A stretch of DNA of 64,000 nucleotides from NCBI GenBank assembly GCA_029964075.1, contig CM057149.1, forward strand, positions 2,056,465-2,120,464. Direction: 5' to 3'. Under the pieces are notes generated by a model that worked only from the letters and a program-made list of their open reading frames with translations, was not told the DNA's origin and made no database searches. This document shows positions 23,117 through 33,563 of this stretch, piece by piece. Origin of the DNA: Patiria pectinifera (taxonomy: Eukaryota > Echinodermata > Asteroidea > Valvatida > Asterinidae). The position numbers and the translations under genes were made by a program. How positions within the stretch are numbered: the stretch's first letter is position 1; the number at the start of each line of letters is the position of its first letter.

Positions 23117-26100
23117 ATGGATAAATACATTGAGTTAGGTAAAGAGATAGGTTTGTCCGGCGACGGTCTGATGGACTTTGTACGAGAACGGGAAAGGGCA
23201 GCCAGAGACGACAGAGCGCAACTTCTGGAACTACATCGTGGGGAGAGAGAGATTCTGTCCATGAAGATCCGGCTGAGACAAATGAGTCGAGAAGATACAG
23301 ACGATGAGGACACCGAAGACAAGAAATCGAAACTGAAGCAGAAGGTAGCGGCCAAAGCACCAAAACTCCCTATCTTCAATGATGCAAAGGACGATTTGGA
23401 TGCCTACCTCCAGCGCTATGAGCGCTACGCTGCTTGCCAGAATTGGAAGGAGGAGAACTGGGCTATTAATCTCAGTACCCTTCTCCAGGGCAAGGCTCTC
23501 GATGTATATCACCGGCTTGCCGTGGATGATATCAATGATTACGACAAGTTGAAAGAGGCACTACTAAAGAGATTTCGACTGACGGAGGAAGGTTTCCGTC
23601 AGAAGTTCCGAACCTCAAGACCAGAAGTTGGTGAGACTGCCCCACAGTTTGCGGTGCGGTTGGAAAACTACTTCTGCAGGTGGTTGGATCTGGCTTATGC
23701 CCAGAGATCCTTTGAAGGCGTGAAGGACCTTTTACTTCGAGAGCAGTTCATCAATGGCTGTGGAAAGGAACTGGCTCTGTTCCTAAAGGAGCGTATGCCA
23801 CGCAACATTGAAGACATGACCAAGCTCGCCGAGCAGTATGTAGAGGCTCATGGTGGGAACTACAGCTTGTTTTCAAGTCCACAAAACCGGAAGCCACAGC
23901 ATTCTCCGTCAGTAGGCAAATCTCCTAATAAAGAGACCAGAGAGACTTCCAGGAATGATAGGCAGACACATGGAAGGGTGCCATCTAACTCAAACTCCAC
24001 ACGACCTTACTGTTCTAACTGTCGCCGTGTTGGCCATTGGTCTAAAGACTGCTATAGCCGTCAACCTAGTTCTTCAGGGGGCAACGTCAAGGTTGCAAGC
24101 ATGATGACAAAAGATGCAAAGCCCAAGTTCAATTACCAGGCAAGAAGAAGGGATTCCCACGAAGAGAAAACCGCCAGTGGCCAGTCAAGTTCTACAAAAC
24201 CACCAGCTGGGGAATTCAAGAAGTGCACCCGATGTACATGTGACGACTGCCGAGCGAAGAACAAAGAACAGGTTGCTTGTATGGTGTCTGGCCGTACCCT
24301 TGATAAATGTTGTATCAAGGAGGGTAAAGTTAATCTGGTATGCGGTCATATCCTTCCGGTAATGGGTGCTTCTTGTGACAAAAGTCCAAACATGCCAGTC
24401 ACTGATGGGAGAATCGGAACTCAAGTAGTAAAGGTACTTCGAGATACTGGCTGTAGCGGCGTGGTTGTTCGTCAAAGTTTGGTTGACCCTCATCAGATGA
24501 CTGGGAAGACTAAAGCATGTGTTCTGATCAATGGCTCAGTTTGCAAAATTCCAACAGCACGAGTAGACATCGACACTCCTTACTACAAGGGATTTGTAGA
24601 AGCGCTGTGCATGGAGAACAGCATCTATGATCTCGTCATTGGTAACATACCTGGAGCAAGGAACCCCTCAGACCCTGATCCTGGTTGGAAGTCACGAGAC
24701 AACTCACAAGATGAAGTTCTTGTAGTCCAAACTCGTGCTCAGAAGATCAGAGAGGAAAAGCCATTGAAGCAGCTAAAAGTGGCAAGGAATATCCCGGATG
24801 TGACACCAGAAGAATTGAGGAATGCCCAAGAACAAGACACATCTCTGCAAAAACTCCGAGATATGGCGAAAAGTGGAGAGGAGAAGCAAGGAACTGATGG
24901 CCGGAACTCTAAGTTTGTCTTCCAAAGAGGGTTGTTGTGTAGGGAATTTCAATCGCCAAATGTTGACCACGGAAACAAGTTCAAGCAACTTGTTGTGCCT
25001 GTCCCATTCCGCAAGCATGTAATGCAACTAGCTCATGAGGGAATTCTTGGAGGACACCAGGGTACCAAAAAGACGACCGATAAGATTCTGACTAATTTCT
25101 TTTGGCCTGGAATACAAGCAGATGTGATGCGTTTTTGCCGCTCCTGCGATGTTTGCCAGAGAACTGTGCAGAAAGGTCGAGTCAGCAATGTACCTCTGGG
25201 TAAGATGCCTCTCATTGACGTTCCTTTTCAGAGAGTTGCCATCGATATTGTTGGTCCAATCTTCCCCAAAACGGACAAGGGGAATAGATTCATTCTCACC
25301 ATGGTGGACTACGCTACACGCTACCCCGAGGCGGTGCCGCTTAGAAGTATAGAAACGACTCGAGTAGCTGAGGCACTCGTGGACACCTTCACCAGAGTAG
25401 GGATTCCTCGAGAGATCTTGACAGACCAAGGGAGTCAATTTACATCTGACCTCATGCGTGAAGTGAGTCGTCTTCTCTCCATCAAACAACTCAAGACAAC
25501 CCCATATCATCCGTCATGTAATGGGCTGGTTGAGAGATTTAACGGGACGTTGAAACAGATGCTGAAAAGGATGTGCTCGGAAAGACCACGAGACTGGGAT
25601 CGGTATGTTGCACCTCTGCTGTTTGCTTACCGAGAAGCCCCTCAGCACAGTCTTGGTTTCTCACCGTTTGAGCTCCTGTATGGAAGAACGGTTCGAGGAC
25701 CAATGACCATACTGAAAGAGTTGTGGCTAGGTGAATCAGATGGTGACAGCGAAGTCAAGAGTACGTACCAGTACGTCTTAGACTTGCGCCAAAGACTAGA
25801 GGACACGTGTCACATGGCACAGAAGGAGTTTGAGAAGTCGTCAGTCAAGTATAAGAAATACTATGACAGGAAGAGCAGGTGTAGAAGCATGAAGGTTGGA
25901 GATCGAGCTCTCATCCTACTTCCAACGGATCTAAACAAGCTACTTCTCCAGTGGAAGGGACCCTTTGTGGTAACTGAGAAGATAAGTCCGTTTGACTATC
26001 GCCTGGATATCAATGGCAAGATCAAGACCTTTCACATCAATCTGCTGAAGAAATACATCGATCGGAATACAGAAGAGGCCAACCAACTGATCGAACTGTG

Positions 26101-27655
26101 TGATGACATACAAGCAAATGACCCATTTGTCATCGTATGTACGTCTACAGTTGAGGATGATGAAATTGATACTACTGTCGATGGGTCAAGTGATGGCACA
26201 CCACTGAGTAACTTAGAGAGTCAATTACCAGTGTTAGAAGCAAAGGAGACAATCCACGACGTTAGCATCAGCGAGACATTGTCCGAACAACAGAAAAGTG
26301 AGGTCCGCAGACTTCTGGGAAACTTCAGTGATGTCCTGACTGATCTTCCAGGCAAAACAACCATCTCAGTCCATGATATAAAAGTGACGACTGATGAAAC
26401 GATCAGAAGCAGACCATACCCTCTGCCACACGCTTTGCGAGACACAGTCCAAGATGAGGTAAGGGCTATGCTGGATATGCAAGTGATAGAGCCTTCGGAA
26501 TCACCTTATGCCTCACCCATTGTCCTTGTCAAGAAAAAGGACGGGACCAACAGATTTTGCGTGGACTTCAGGAAGCTGAATCGTATAACGATATTTGACG
26601 CCGAACCGATGCCAAATCCCGACGACATTTTTGCTTGTCTAGCAACCGACGTCGTGTTCACCAAGTTGGACCTTACGAAAGGATACTGGCAAATTCCTCT
26701 TCAGGATAACATCAAGGAGAAAACAGCGTTTGTTACTCCTGCTGGTCTTTACCAGTTTAGAGTAATGCCTTTTGGGCTTGTCAACGCTCCAGCCACGTTC
26801 ACCAGACTGATGAGGAAATTACTCCGAGACATTCCCAACGTCCATAATTTCATTGATGACATCCTGATACATAATTCCTCTTGGCCTGAACACGTACGAA
26901 CCCTGAAGGAAGTCTTAAGACGGCTCCGCAACGCCAACCTCACGGCAAAACCTTCCAAATGCATGGTTGGGTTTAAGGAGATCGATTTCCTTGGACACGT
27001 CATTGGAAGCGGCCAATTGCAGCCTCATCCAGACAAGATAGTCAAGATCAAGAATGCTCCGCGACCGGAGACAAAGAAGGAACTTCGCTCTTTTCTTGGA
27101 CTTGCCGGTTATTACCGGAAATTCATAGCCAACTTTGCAGCCATAGCCGTACCTCTGACTGATCGTACTAAGTCCAAAGAACCTAACAGAGTCAAGTGGG
27201 AGGACAGTCAAGAACTTGCCTTCACCACACTCAAGAGTAAGCTTACAAGTGAGCCAATTCTCCACTTACCTTATCTGTCATCACCTTTTATACTGAGGAC
27301 AGACGCATCGGACAAGGGACTAGGAGCTGTTCTACTGCAAGAGCACGATGGTGAAAAATTCCCGGTTGCTTATGCAAGTAAGAAACTCCTCCCGAGGGAA
27401 TGTGCCTACTCTACTACAGAGAGAGAATGTTTGGCTGTAGTCTGGGGAATACGTCACTTCCAAACTTACCTTGAGGGAAGACAGTTCACTCTTGAGACTG
27501 ACCATCAATCACTGATCTATCTTCAGAAGGCTAAGCACATCAATAACCGCATCATGAGATGGGCATTGTCACTTCAGCCTTTCAGATACAGATTAGAGTC
27601 CATAAGAGGTGTTGACAACGTTGGCGCTGACTACCTCAGCAGAGCCATTGTCTAA
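23072..27655 (+). CDS. Gag-Pol polyprotein, order Gag-PR-IN-RT-RNase H
   Basis: This is one 1527-codon frame with no frameshift or stop between Gag and Pol. The first 15 residues are hydrophobic and atypical, so the real start is probably Met16 (23117, MDKYIELGK). Seen in order: coiled-coil-like charged N-terminus (16-95); capsid with SCAN-like part (about 172-261); CCHC zinc knuckle CSNCRRVGHWSKDC (314-327); second Cys cluster (385-424); protease DTG (458-460); integrase HHCC (H655, H662, C692, C695); DD35E triad (D725, D785, E821); GPF module (WKGPF, 961-965); reverse transcriptase from about 1112 with IDD (1261-1263); RNase H starting near D1411 (RTDASDKG) and ending ADYLSR. All catalytic residues checked are present. 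Integrase before reverse transcriptase is the Gmr1-clade order. Confidence 0.96.
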   Translation: MTPTLFLVCLLCTSRMDKYIELGKEIGLSGDGLMDFVRERERAARDDRAQLLELHRGEREILSMKIRLRQMSREDTDDEDTEDKKSKLKQKVAAKAPKLPIFNDAKDDLDAYLQRYERYAACQNWKEENWAINLSTLLQGKALDVYHRLAVDDINDYDKLKEALLKRFRLTEEGFRQKFRTSRPEVGETAPQFAVRLENYFCRWLDLAYAQRSFEGVKDLLLREQFINGCGKELALFLKERMPRNIEDMTKLAEQYVEAHGGNYSLFSSPQNRKPQHSPSVGKSPNKETRETSRNDRQTHGRVPSNSNSTRPYCSNCRRVGHWSKDCYSRQPSSSGGNVKVASMMTKDAKPKFNYQARRRDSHEEKTASGQSSSTKPPAGEFKKCTRCTCDDCRAKNKEQVACMVSGRTLDKCCIKEGKVNLVCGHILPVMGASCDKSPNMPVTDGRIGTQVVKVLRDTGCSGVVVRQSLVDPHQMTGKTKACVLINGSVCKIPTARVDIDTPYYKGFVEALCMENSIYDLVIGNIPGARNPSDPDPGWKSRDNSQDEVLVVQTRAQKIREEKPLKQLKVARNIPDVTPEELRNAQEQDTSLQKLRDMAKSGEEKQGTDGRNSKFVFQRGLLCREFQSPNVDHGNKFKQLVVPVPFRKHVMQLAHEGILGGHQGTKKTTDKILTNFFWPGIQADVMRFCRSCDVCQRTVQKGRVSNVPLGKMPLIDVPFQRVAIDIVGPIFPKTDKGNRFILTMVDYATRYPEAVPLRSIETTRVAEALVDTFTRVGIPREILTDQGSQFTSDLMREVSRLLSIKQLKTTPYHPSCNGLVERFNGTLKQMLKRMCSERPRDWDRYVAPLLFAYREAPQHSLGFSPFELLYGRTVRGPMTILKELWLGESDGDSEVKSTYQYVLDLRQRLEDTCHMAQKEFEKSSVKYKKYYDRKSRCRSMKVGDRALILLPTDLNKLLLQWKGPFVVTEKISPFDYRLDINGKIKTFHINLLKKYIDRNTEEANQLIELCDDIQANDPFVIVCTSTVEDDEIDTTVDGSSDGTPLSNLESQLPVLEAKETIHDVSISETLSEQQKSEVRRLLGNFSDVLTDLPGKTTISVHDIKVTTDETIRSRPYPLPHALRDTVQDEVRAMLDMQVIEPSESPYASPIVLVKKKDGTNRFCVDFRKLNRITIFDAEPMPNPDDIFACLATDVVFTKLDLTKGYWQIPLQDNIKEKTAFVTPAGLYQFRVMPFGLVNAPATFTRLMRKLLRDIPNVHNFIDDILIHNSSWPEHVRTLKEVLRRLRNANLTAKPSKCMVGFKEIDFLGHVIGSGQLQPHPDKIVKIKNAPRPETKKELRSFLGLAGYYRKFIANFAAIAVPLTDRTKSKEPNRVKWEDSQELAFTTLKSKLTSEPILHLPYLSSPFILRTDASDKGLGAVLLQEHDGEKFPVAYASKKLLPRECAYSTTERECLAVVWGIRHFQTYLEGRQFTLETDHQSLIYLQKAKHINNRIMRWALSLQPFRYRLESIRGVDNVGADYLSRAIV

Positions 27656-27734
27656 ATATGACGTCTGTTCATGTCACCTAGTGTTGTGTTGCAAGTTCAA
27701 CTTCAGGAGGAAAAAATATACAATTTGTTTCTTC

Positions 27735-27747
27735 AAAAACGGGGCAA
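27735..27747 (+). promoter_or_regulatory. Probable polypurine tract
   Basis: AAAAACGGGGCAA abuts the 3' LTR and is the expected plus-strand primer position, though two C residues weaken it. A cleaner purine run, AGGAGGAAAAAA (27705-27716), lies 31 bp upstream. Confidence 0.5.
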
Positions 27748-29265
27748 TGTCAGCGTTGTCCCAGCAACACGAACACTTAGATTACGTATACATCTGTGCA
27801 TGTGTGTTTGTATCAGTAGTCCGTGTGTATTGTTCGTATTCGTTGTACCATAAGTAGACTGTAAGTATATAACTAATAAATAATGCATGTGTCTTATAAA
27901 TATTCATGTTGCCATGGTCCTATCCTTTGTATCTTATGGCGTTCTTGGTATTCTTTAAAAAAACCTGCCTGTCATGTGACCCGGTCCGGGCGCGTTTTAA
28001 AAGGAAAAGAGATACGCCAAAAACAGAAAGACGCCGATCGCGATCAATCTGTAGAAAAATAGCATTTTGCTGACTGCAAATTTGCACAATATCGCCTAGA
28101 CCAGGTCTTGAAACCGGCGATGAACTCCAAGAGTCATACTGGACTTTGATCTGCCATCAGACCGTAAGTTTAAGGTTTTGATTTCTTTAAATAACATGCA
28201 TTTGATTGTGTTATTTAGATGGCAGTAATATATCTGGAACGTTACTTGATGTAAGGCGTTTATGTAAATACCCTAGAGACATCATGTTTCTTAAAGATGA
28301 ATAAGGCTATATTTTATAGATTAATTCTCTGTTTAATATCTAGCTAAAATTTAGCGTTTTTTGCCTTTTATTAGAGTCCTTTTAAATATGGCTCTATGAT
28401 AATAATATTTGGCAATCATTTAGTAGTTTGATATAATTATTTGCAATGCGGGGTTGTACACATGTACTTTTAAATCCGCAATTATAAATATTGCAGATGG
28501 CAAACTGGCTTAGCTAGAAGCCGTTGTTCCAAAGAGACCGTCGCTTGAGGCAGACAGGCCCGCGACAGGCTGACAGCAGCTACCCAGCGTCACCTCCGTC
28601 AAGCTGGTCGACCGTGACGCCCGGTTTCTACATCCCCCGGCTGCCTACAACAGAGGCTCCGTCGAGGTGGCTACGCACCGTCAAGCCAGTGGTCCAAGTG
28701 CGAGAGAGTACTCCACCCATGCACATGCCAACGCAACTTGAGCCGTAAACTATACGGTGGGCCCTAAATATTGAATAATTATTGCCGGCTTAGAGTAGGT
28801 TTAATATAATAGTATTAAAGCTCATTTAATTAGGTGATTTAACTATTTGTTCATGTTTCATTAGATTCTTCTTAGCGTAGGTTAAACTTCTGTTGAGTTA
28901 ACTTGGTTAATTTAAATAGATTTGGTTGATTATAAGTTCTATACTTCAAGCTTTGACTTTTCTGCATTTAATTCATTGATCCATTTGCTTTACCTAAGGT
29001 TAGTTTTATACTCATCTCTGGTATTGATCTACACTATTCATTGGGTTACAATCGCCTCATTCTATAAATAATTTTCGTAAGGATTTGTACATAATATTTG
29101 TAAATATTATTCGTAGCCTATAAATATACAGTTTGTGCATATTAAATAATTTGTAAATATACAGAACGTGTCAGAGGATTATTATTGGTGTTTGCACGAA
29201 GTTGTGGGTGGGAAAACCAGTCCCGAAAATTCCACTGCACTAATTTCTAGGGGGCAGTTGTGACA
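27748..29265 (+). repeat. 3' LTR of the Gmr1-type element
   Basis: It is 1518 bp, the same TG..CA sequence as the 5' LTR and over 99% alike outside one block. The block before TTTAAAAGG reads GGTCCGGGCGCG here and GCGCCAAGGC in the 5' LTR. A 74-codon Pro/Ser/Thr-rich frame (28524-28748) is open here but broken in the 5' LTR by one extra C. Confidence 0.95.
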
Positions 29266-30296
29266 TTGATACACATTAATGTGATAAATTTTCCAAAATC
29301 CCCTTTAAATCTAATTTTCAATAAAACTACAAAGTACATGCAGACAACTGGTATCCCTAGCACACATGTATGATTGTATCATGTGTCCTTTCTCTATGAT
29401 TGTACTGAGACTATGTACATCAATAGGCATTCAGAGCAGTATGCAGCACATGCATGCATGTACTCTGATCCCTATAGTATCTGCAATTGTACTGCAAACC
29501 ACAGAGTGCCCAGAGGCAACTGAATGGGGGAAGGCGATGACAATGTGGTTTTGTGGTGTACCAATATTGAGGCACTCCACAAAACTCCCAAAGCAGATCT
29601 TTGCAAAAAATTTCTCCAACAAAATGAAATTCAGGATCAAATTCAGACTGTGTAGGAATACTAATCACAAGTATGAATAAATATTATGAGCCATTCAAAA
29701 TTATCAATGTTTTTAAATTGTGGGTCTAGGAAAATAGTTATCACCTGTACCGTGTGCATGCAATCTGATTTTTTTTTTTCCCCAATCCTGTCCCCATTTT
29801 GTCTAGGGAACATCCCCTTGCACAGGCAGGGGGTATTACACATAGGTACAAAAATGTATGTGTTCTGATAAGGCGATTAATTATGCAAAACAAGCCTGGA
29901 CTTGACCTCGAGATTCTGACCATTCAGCGGGCACCATCTATCGGGTGATTTGGGTCTTAACCCATTGTGGTATTACAAAAACATGACAGCCAAATTTATC
30001 AGAACACCTTAGTCCACATTTCTGATCACAATGACGTCACAATATCTAAAGTCAACTCCAATTGGCTGACGCGCAGGGTCGCATACAATTTGCAATCATG
30101 CTCACACATAGCAGATGTTGGTTACGGAGGGCCGGCTCTGTTGGACTTCCCTAACCAGCTCTGTTGGACTTCCGTAACCGGCTCTGTTGGACAATGAGTG
30201 ATACTCAGACTCCAACGTTTTTTTGGCTGTATCACAGTCTGGTGTCCGTATCTATAAACTAATCCCCAAATAGACTCAGACTCGTTGTTTCTTGAA

Positions 30297-31000
30297 TATG
30301 GCCCATGGAGGGGTGACCACTGCCTGAATCCTGCAAAATCCTCCAGCTATGACTGTCAATAGGCTGAGGCAGTGACATCCTGGAGCAGTGCGGAGGATGT
30401 CAAGTATAATCAAGGACTTAATTTATGCATGGCTGAGCATAAACAACACAAGGTCCGGCCCAAGACCTTGACACAGTGCGTACTCCGAAATCAGCAACGC
30501 ACTTTGGCAATGTAACCTCAATCCTGCAAATTCCTCCAATTTGCAAAAAGGATTTTGGAGGATTCAGGGCGGTCAGGGTTAAAAAACTTTACATAACCCT
30601 AACTCCCTAGGCGTTTTTGCTAAGATGTAACCAGTCCTGCAAAATATTCCAACTGCCGCCATGTAAAAATACCATACAAAATTATCTGTTATTTTTTTAA
30701 TATGGTCCATGGAGGGGTGACCACTACCTCAATCCTGCAAAATCCTCTGACAATCACTGTCACTATTTTGAGGCAGAGCCAGTGACATCCTGGAGCAGTG
30801 CAGATGAAATCAAGTGCCAGTATAATCTATGCCGAAATTTATGCACAGCTGAGCATAAAAACACAAGGTCCAACCTAAGACCTTGACACAGTGCATCCTC
30901 CAAAATTAGCCGCACCTTTGTGCCCTATAGCCTCAATCCTGCAAAATCCTCCATCTTGCATATATTTTGGAGGATTTGGGAAGGTAAGGGTTTAGCAGGT
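30297..31000 (+). repeat. Tandem duplication of a ~0.3-0.4-kb unit
   Basis: The unit starting at ATGGAGGGGTGACCACT (30304 and 30709), with CAGTGACATCCTGGAGCAGTG, AAGACCTTGACACAGTGC and TTTTGGAGGATT, occurs twice in the same orientation. Each unit also has internal CAATCCTGCAAAATCCTCC repeats. Confidence 0.8.
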
Positions 31001-31417
31001 GCAGTCTCAGATGTGTCAAACAATACTGTACATGTACGTAATAAACGTTCATATGTAAAGTGTACACCTCCCAACAAAACAAACGTGTACGTGTAATGTG
31101 TGTACACGTACAATGTACATGCGTAGACACATGTACATGTACATACCCCTACATGTACATGTTCACATGTGAGAATATGCTCGTTAATAGTAAGGATGTT
31201 GGGCCAAGCCAGGAAAGCCTACAGACTAGCTTATCCTGACTTACAGACCTGCTCACATGTTACTATTAATACAAGCATCTAGGCATCATGATCAACTGGA
31301 AATGATAAACATATGGCTGGTTCAAACCCTCTGCATTCCAAAGTAGGGTGCCAGCCAGTTCATGCTATACTGTGAATGTACATACTGTGAGTGCATTTAA
31401 AATTTGGACCAGATTTT

Positions 31418-32190
31418 TGTTACGTTTTACCTCGTTACAGAAGCTTATTTCACGCCTACATTTTCTATGTGTCCTTCTCTATTGATCCAGGGGTTCAGGA
31501 ATTCCATATGTGATGCTGACCGACATTAATCAGGAAAATAAACTCTAAAGCAACGTCAAACTTGTACGTGTTTGTAGTCTCTTTTCATCAGTTTTATTCC
31601 CGAGTCGTACGTCATGTACGTGCGCACGAAAGCGCGCACGCACGCTAGTGCCCTCATTTGTTTAGTTTTGGTTGGAACAGTGACGTCACTCCAGCCAACT
31701 GACGTCACGAAAACGCTCAACCAATGACCAAAGCCGAAACATGTTTCTGGTAACTGGCGCAAAAACACGCTCGGTCATTGGATTAGCGACCGCGCCTTCA
31801 AGTAAGTGCGTGTGCGTATGAGGGTGGTTACTAAGCAAATCGCGCGTGCGCACTGCATATTCACGCTGCATAGTCTGGCTCCCAGACCAGACGTGATTTG
31901 AGCGCCGAGAATAATTGTCATGTCTAGGGAACCAGACTACACGCTGCACGGACGTACATGTACAAATGTACGTCATGTACGACTAGAATAGACTCGGCGG
32001 TGAGAAACTGATGAAAAGAGTCTACAAACACGTACAAGTTTAACGTTGCTTTAGAGTTTATTTTCCTGATTAAGGTCAGTCAGCATTGCATATGGAATTC
32101 CTGAACCCAGCGGCCCAATAGATAAGGACGCATAGAATACTACGACGTAAAAATTGGCTTCTCCAACAAGGTAAAAATATTGAAAATATC
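31418..32190. mobile_element. Foldback element with ~200-bp inverted arms
   Basis: The left arm (31418-31620) and the right arm (31975-32190) are inverted copies; shared landmarks are GTTCAGGAATTCC, AAATAAACTCTAAAGC and ACTTGTACGTGTTTGTA. The central 350 bp is CpG-rich, with CGCGCACG motifs and a smaller TAGTCTGG hairpin (31871-31939). No coding frame. Confidence 0.8.
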
Positions 32191-33369
32191 GGTCATAAAT
32201 TTTTTCGCCCGGTTTTGAGCACTTAATACCCTGGACTCCCTCCGTAATGTAGGGAGGAAAGGGAGTCCACCTGGGCTACATTATACACGTACTTGACAAA
32301 AACGTGAAATATATTTGCTGAATTGTGAGGACGTTGGTGACATGGTTATAATTGGGAAGACCTAAGACACAACAGAAAACAAGCCAGGCAAAATGAATTG
32401 AACATACATTTGCATTAGAAATTCGCAATTATACATGGTATACATGCACGTGTACATTTATTATTCCCAGTTACACCTGATGAATGTCCAGCACGAAGGA
32501 CAATTATTCCCTATGTTTGTTTCAATGTGTCCGTTTTTCATTTCAAGAAATCGTGTTTCAATTGTAAAATTGTGTTTTAAAAAAGCATCATCACATTTGT
32601 CATGTTGCCGATGTAAACTGAAAATGACTGAACAAGCTCACTGGTAATACAACTGCCACACAATTTCAATTATATAATCACAAAAGATGTAAAGTACAAG
32701 TAGTTACTATAATTGACATCACTATAATCAATGTTATCTTTAGGAACTTTGAAAAAGTGTACATACGTTTGAACATGTACATGTATGTATACTGTATGTA
32801 CGGGTACATGTACACGTAGCAAGCTAGGCATAAGTACACGTGTATGTCAAACTTAAAATAGACTCAACAACAGATCTTTCATTACTGCAACGGGGCCCAT
32901 TGATATCTTTCATCGATAACTTTGGCCAAGCTGGCCAATTGGCTGACATGACAGCTGTGAAATCCAGGAAGGAAGTTGATAGTGTGGACTTTCTTGTAGT
33001 ACTAGTGGCATGACTTTCTCTCCTTTTGCAAGCGATGCTGAGTCAGAATGGATGCATGGAGTCTCCCCGACAAGAAAAACCTCCTGTGATTACCATTATT
33101 TTGGGGGTGATCAGGCTGATCCCCATCAACGTTTGACATTTTCCCAGCATGTTGGACATTAATTCTTCACAATGTTTCTTCTACACATCCTTGAAACTAC
33201 AGACAAACATCACCCCTGATCTTGAGCTGTGCAAACAATGTATTACTGTGACATCACGATGATATCATCAGGTTCACTGTATCAAACTGCTAAGGACGAG
33301 ATACCCATTTACTTTGTTAAAAATGTAGCTTAACCAGAATCACAGCACTTTTCTGGCCTAATCTCATAG

Positions 33370-33560
33370 ACCACATCTATGTATGTAAGATTGTTTGCAG
33401 ATGACACCAAATTGTACAGGCACATGACTGATGAAGAAGACAAGCACTTGCTCCAAGAAGATCTCAACGCACTTCATAAGTGGTCCGAAACCTGGTTGCT
33501 GAGGTTTAATGCAAGTAAATGCAAGCGTATGCACATGGGTAATACCAACAAGGGAACATC
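33370..33560 (+). pseudogene. LINE reverse transcriptase fragment (5' piece)
   Basis: It encodes RLFADDTKLYRHM and LNALHKWSETWLLRFNASKC, the catalytic ADD motif and following region of a non-LTR (CR1/Jockey-like) reverse transcriptase. Everything before the ADD motif is missing (5' truncation). The frame is cut by the Harbinger-like insertion at 33564 and resumes at 34576. Confidence 0.85.
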
Positions 33561-33563
33561 TTA

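Larger units (their letters stand above)
21039..29265 (+). mobile_element. Full-length Gmr1-type Ty3/Gypsy LTR retrotransposon
   Basis: It is 8227 bp with TG..CA LTRs of 1520 and 1518 bp and a perfect 5-bp target duplication TTGAT (21034-21038 and 29266-29270). It has a primer-binding site, one uninterrupted Gag-Pol frame and a purine-rich stretch before the 3' LTR. The integrase lies before the reverse transcriptase. In Ty3/Gypsy elements this order is the known signature of the Gmr1 group of deuterostomes (first seen in Atlantic cod). There is no env-like frame and no chromodomain. LTR near-identity and the open frame suggest recent insertion. It lies in intron 1 of the MAN1-like gene, antisense to it. 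Confidence 0.95.
29271..33364. other. Intron 1 segment right of the retrotransposon
   Basis: No exon supported. It contains a three-copy 22-bp-type tandem repeat (30130-30192, CCGGCTCTGTTGGACTTCC), a 0.4-kb tandem duplication (30297-31000), TACATG-rich tracts (31020-31160, 32770-32850) and a long foldback element (31418-32190). Confidence 0.6.

Noticed and set aside
21039..29265. Classification as an endogenous retrovirus because of the tRNA-Pro primer site
   Set aside because: No env-like frame, and RT/IN motifs plus domain order point to a Gmr1-type Ty3/Gypsy retrotransposon.
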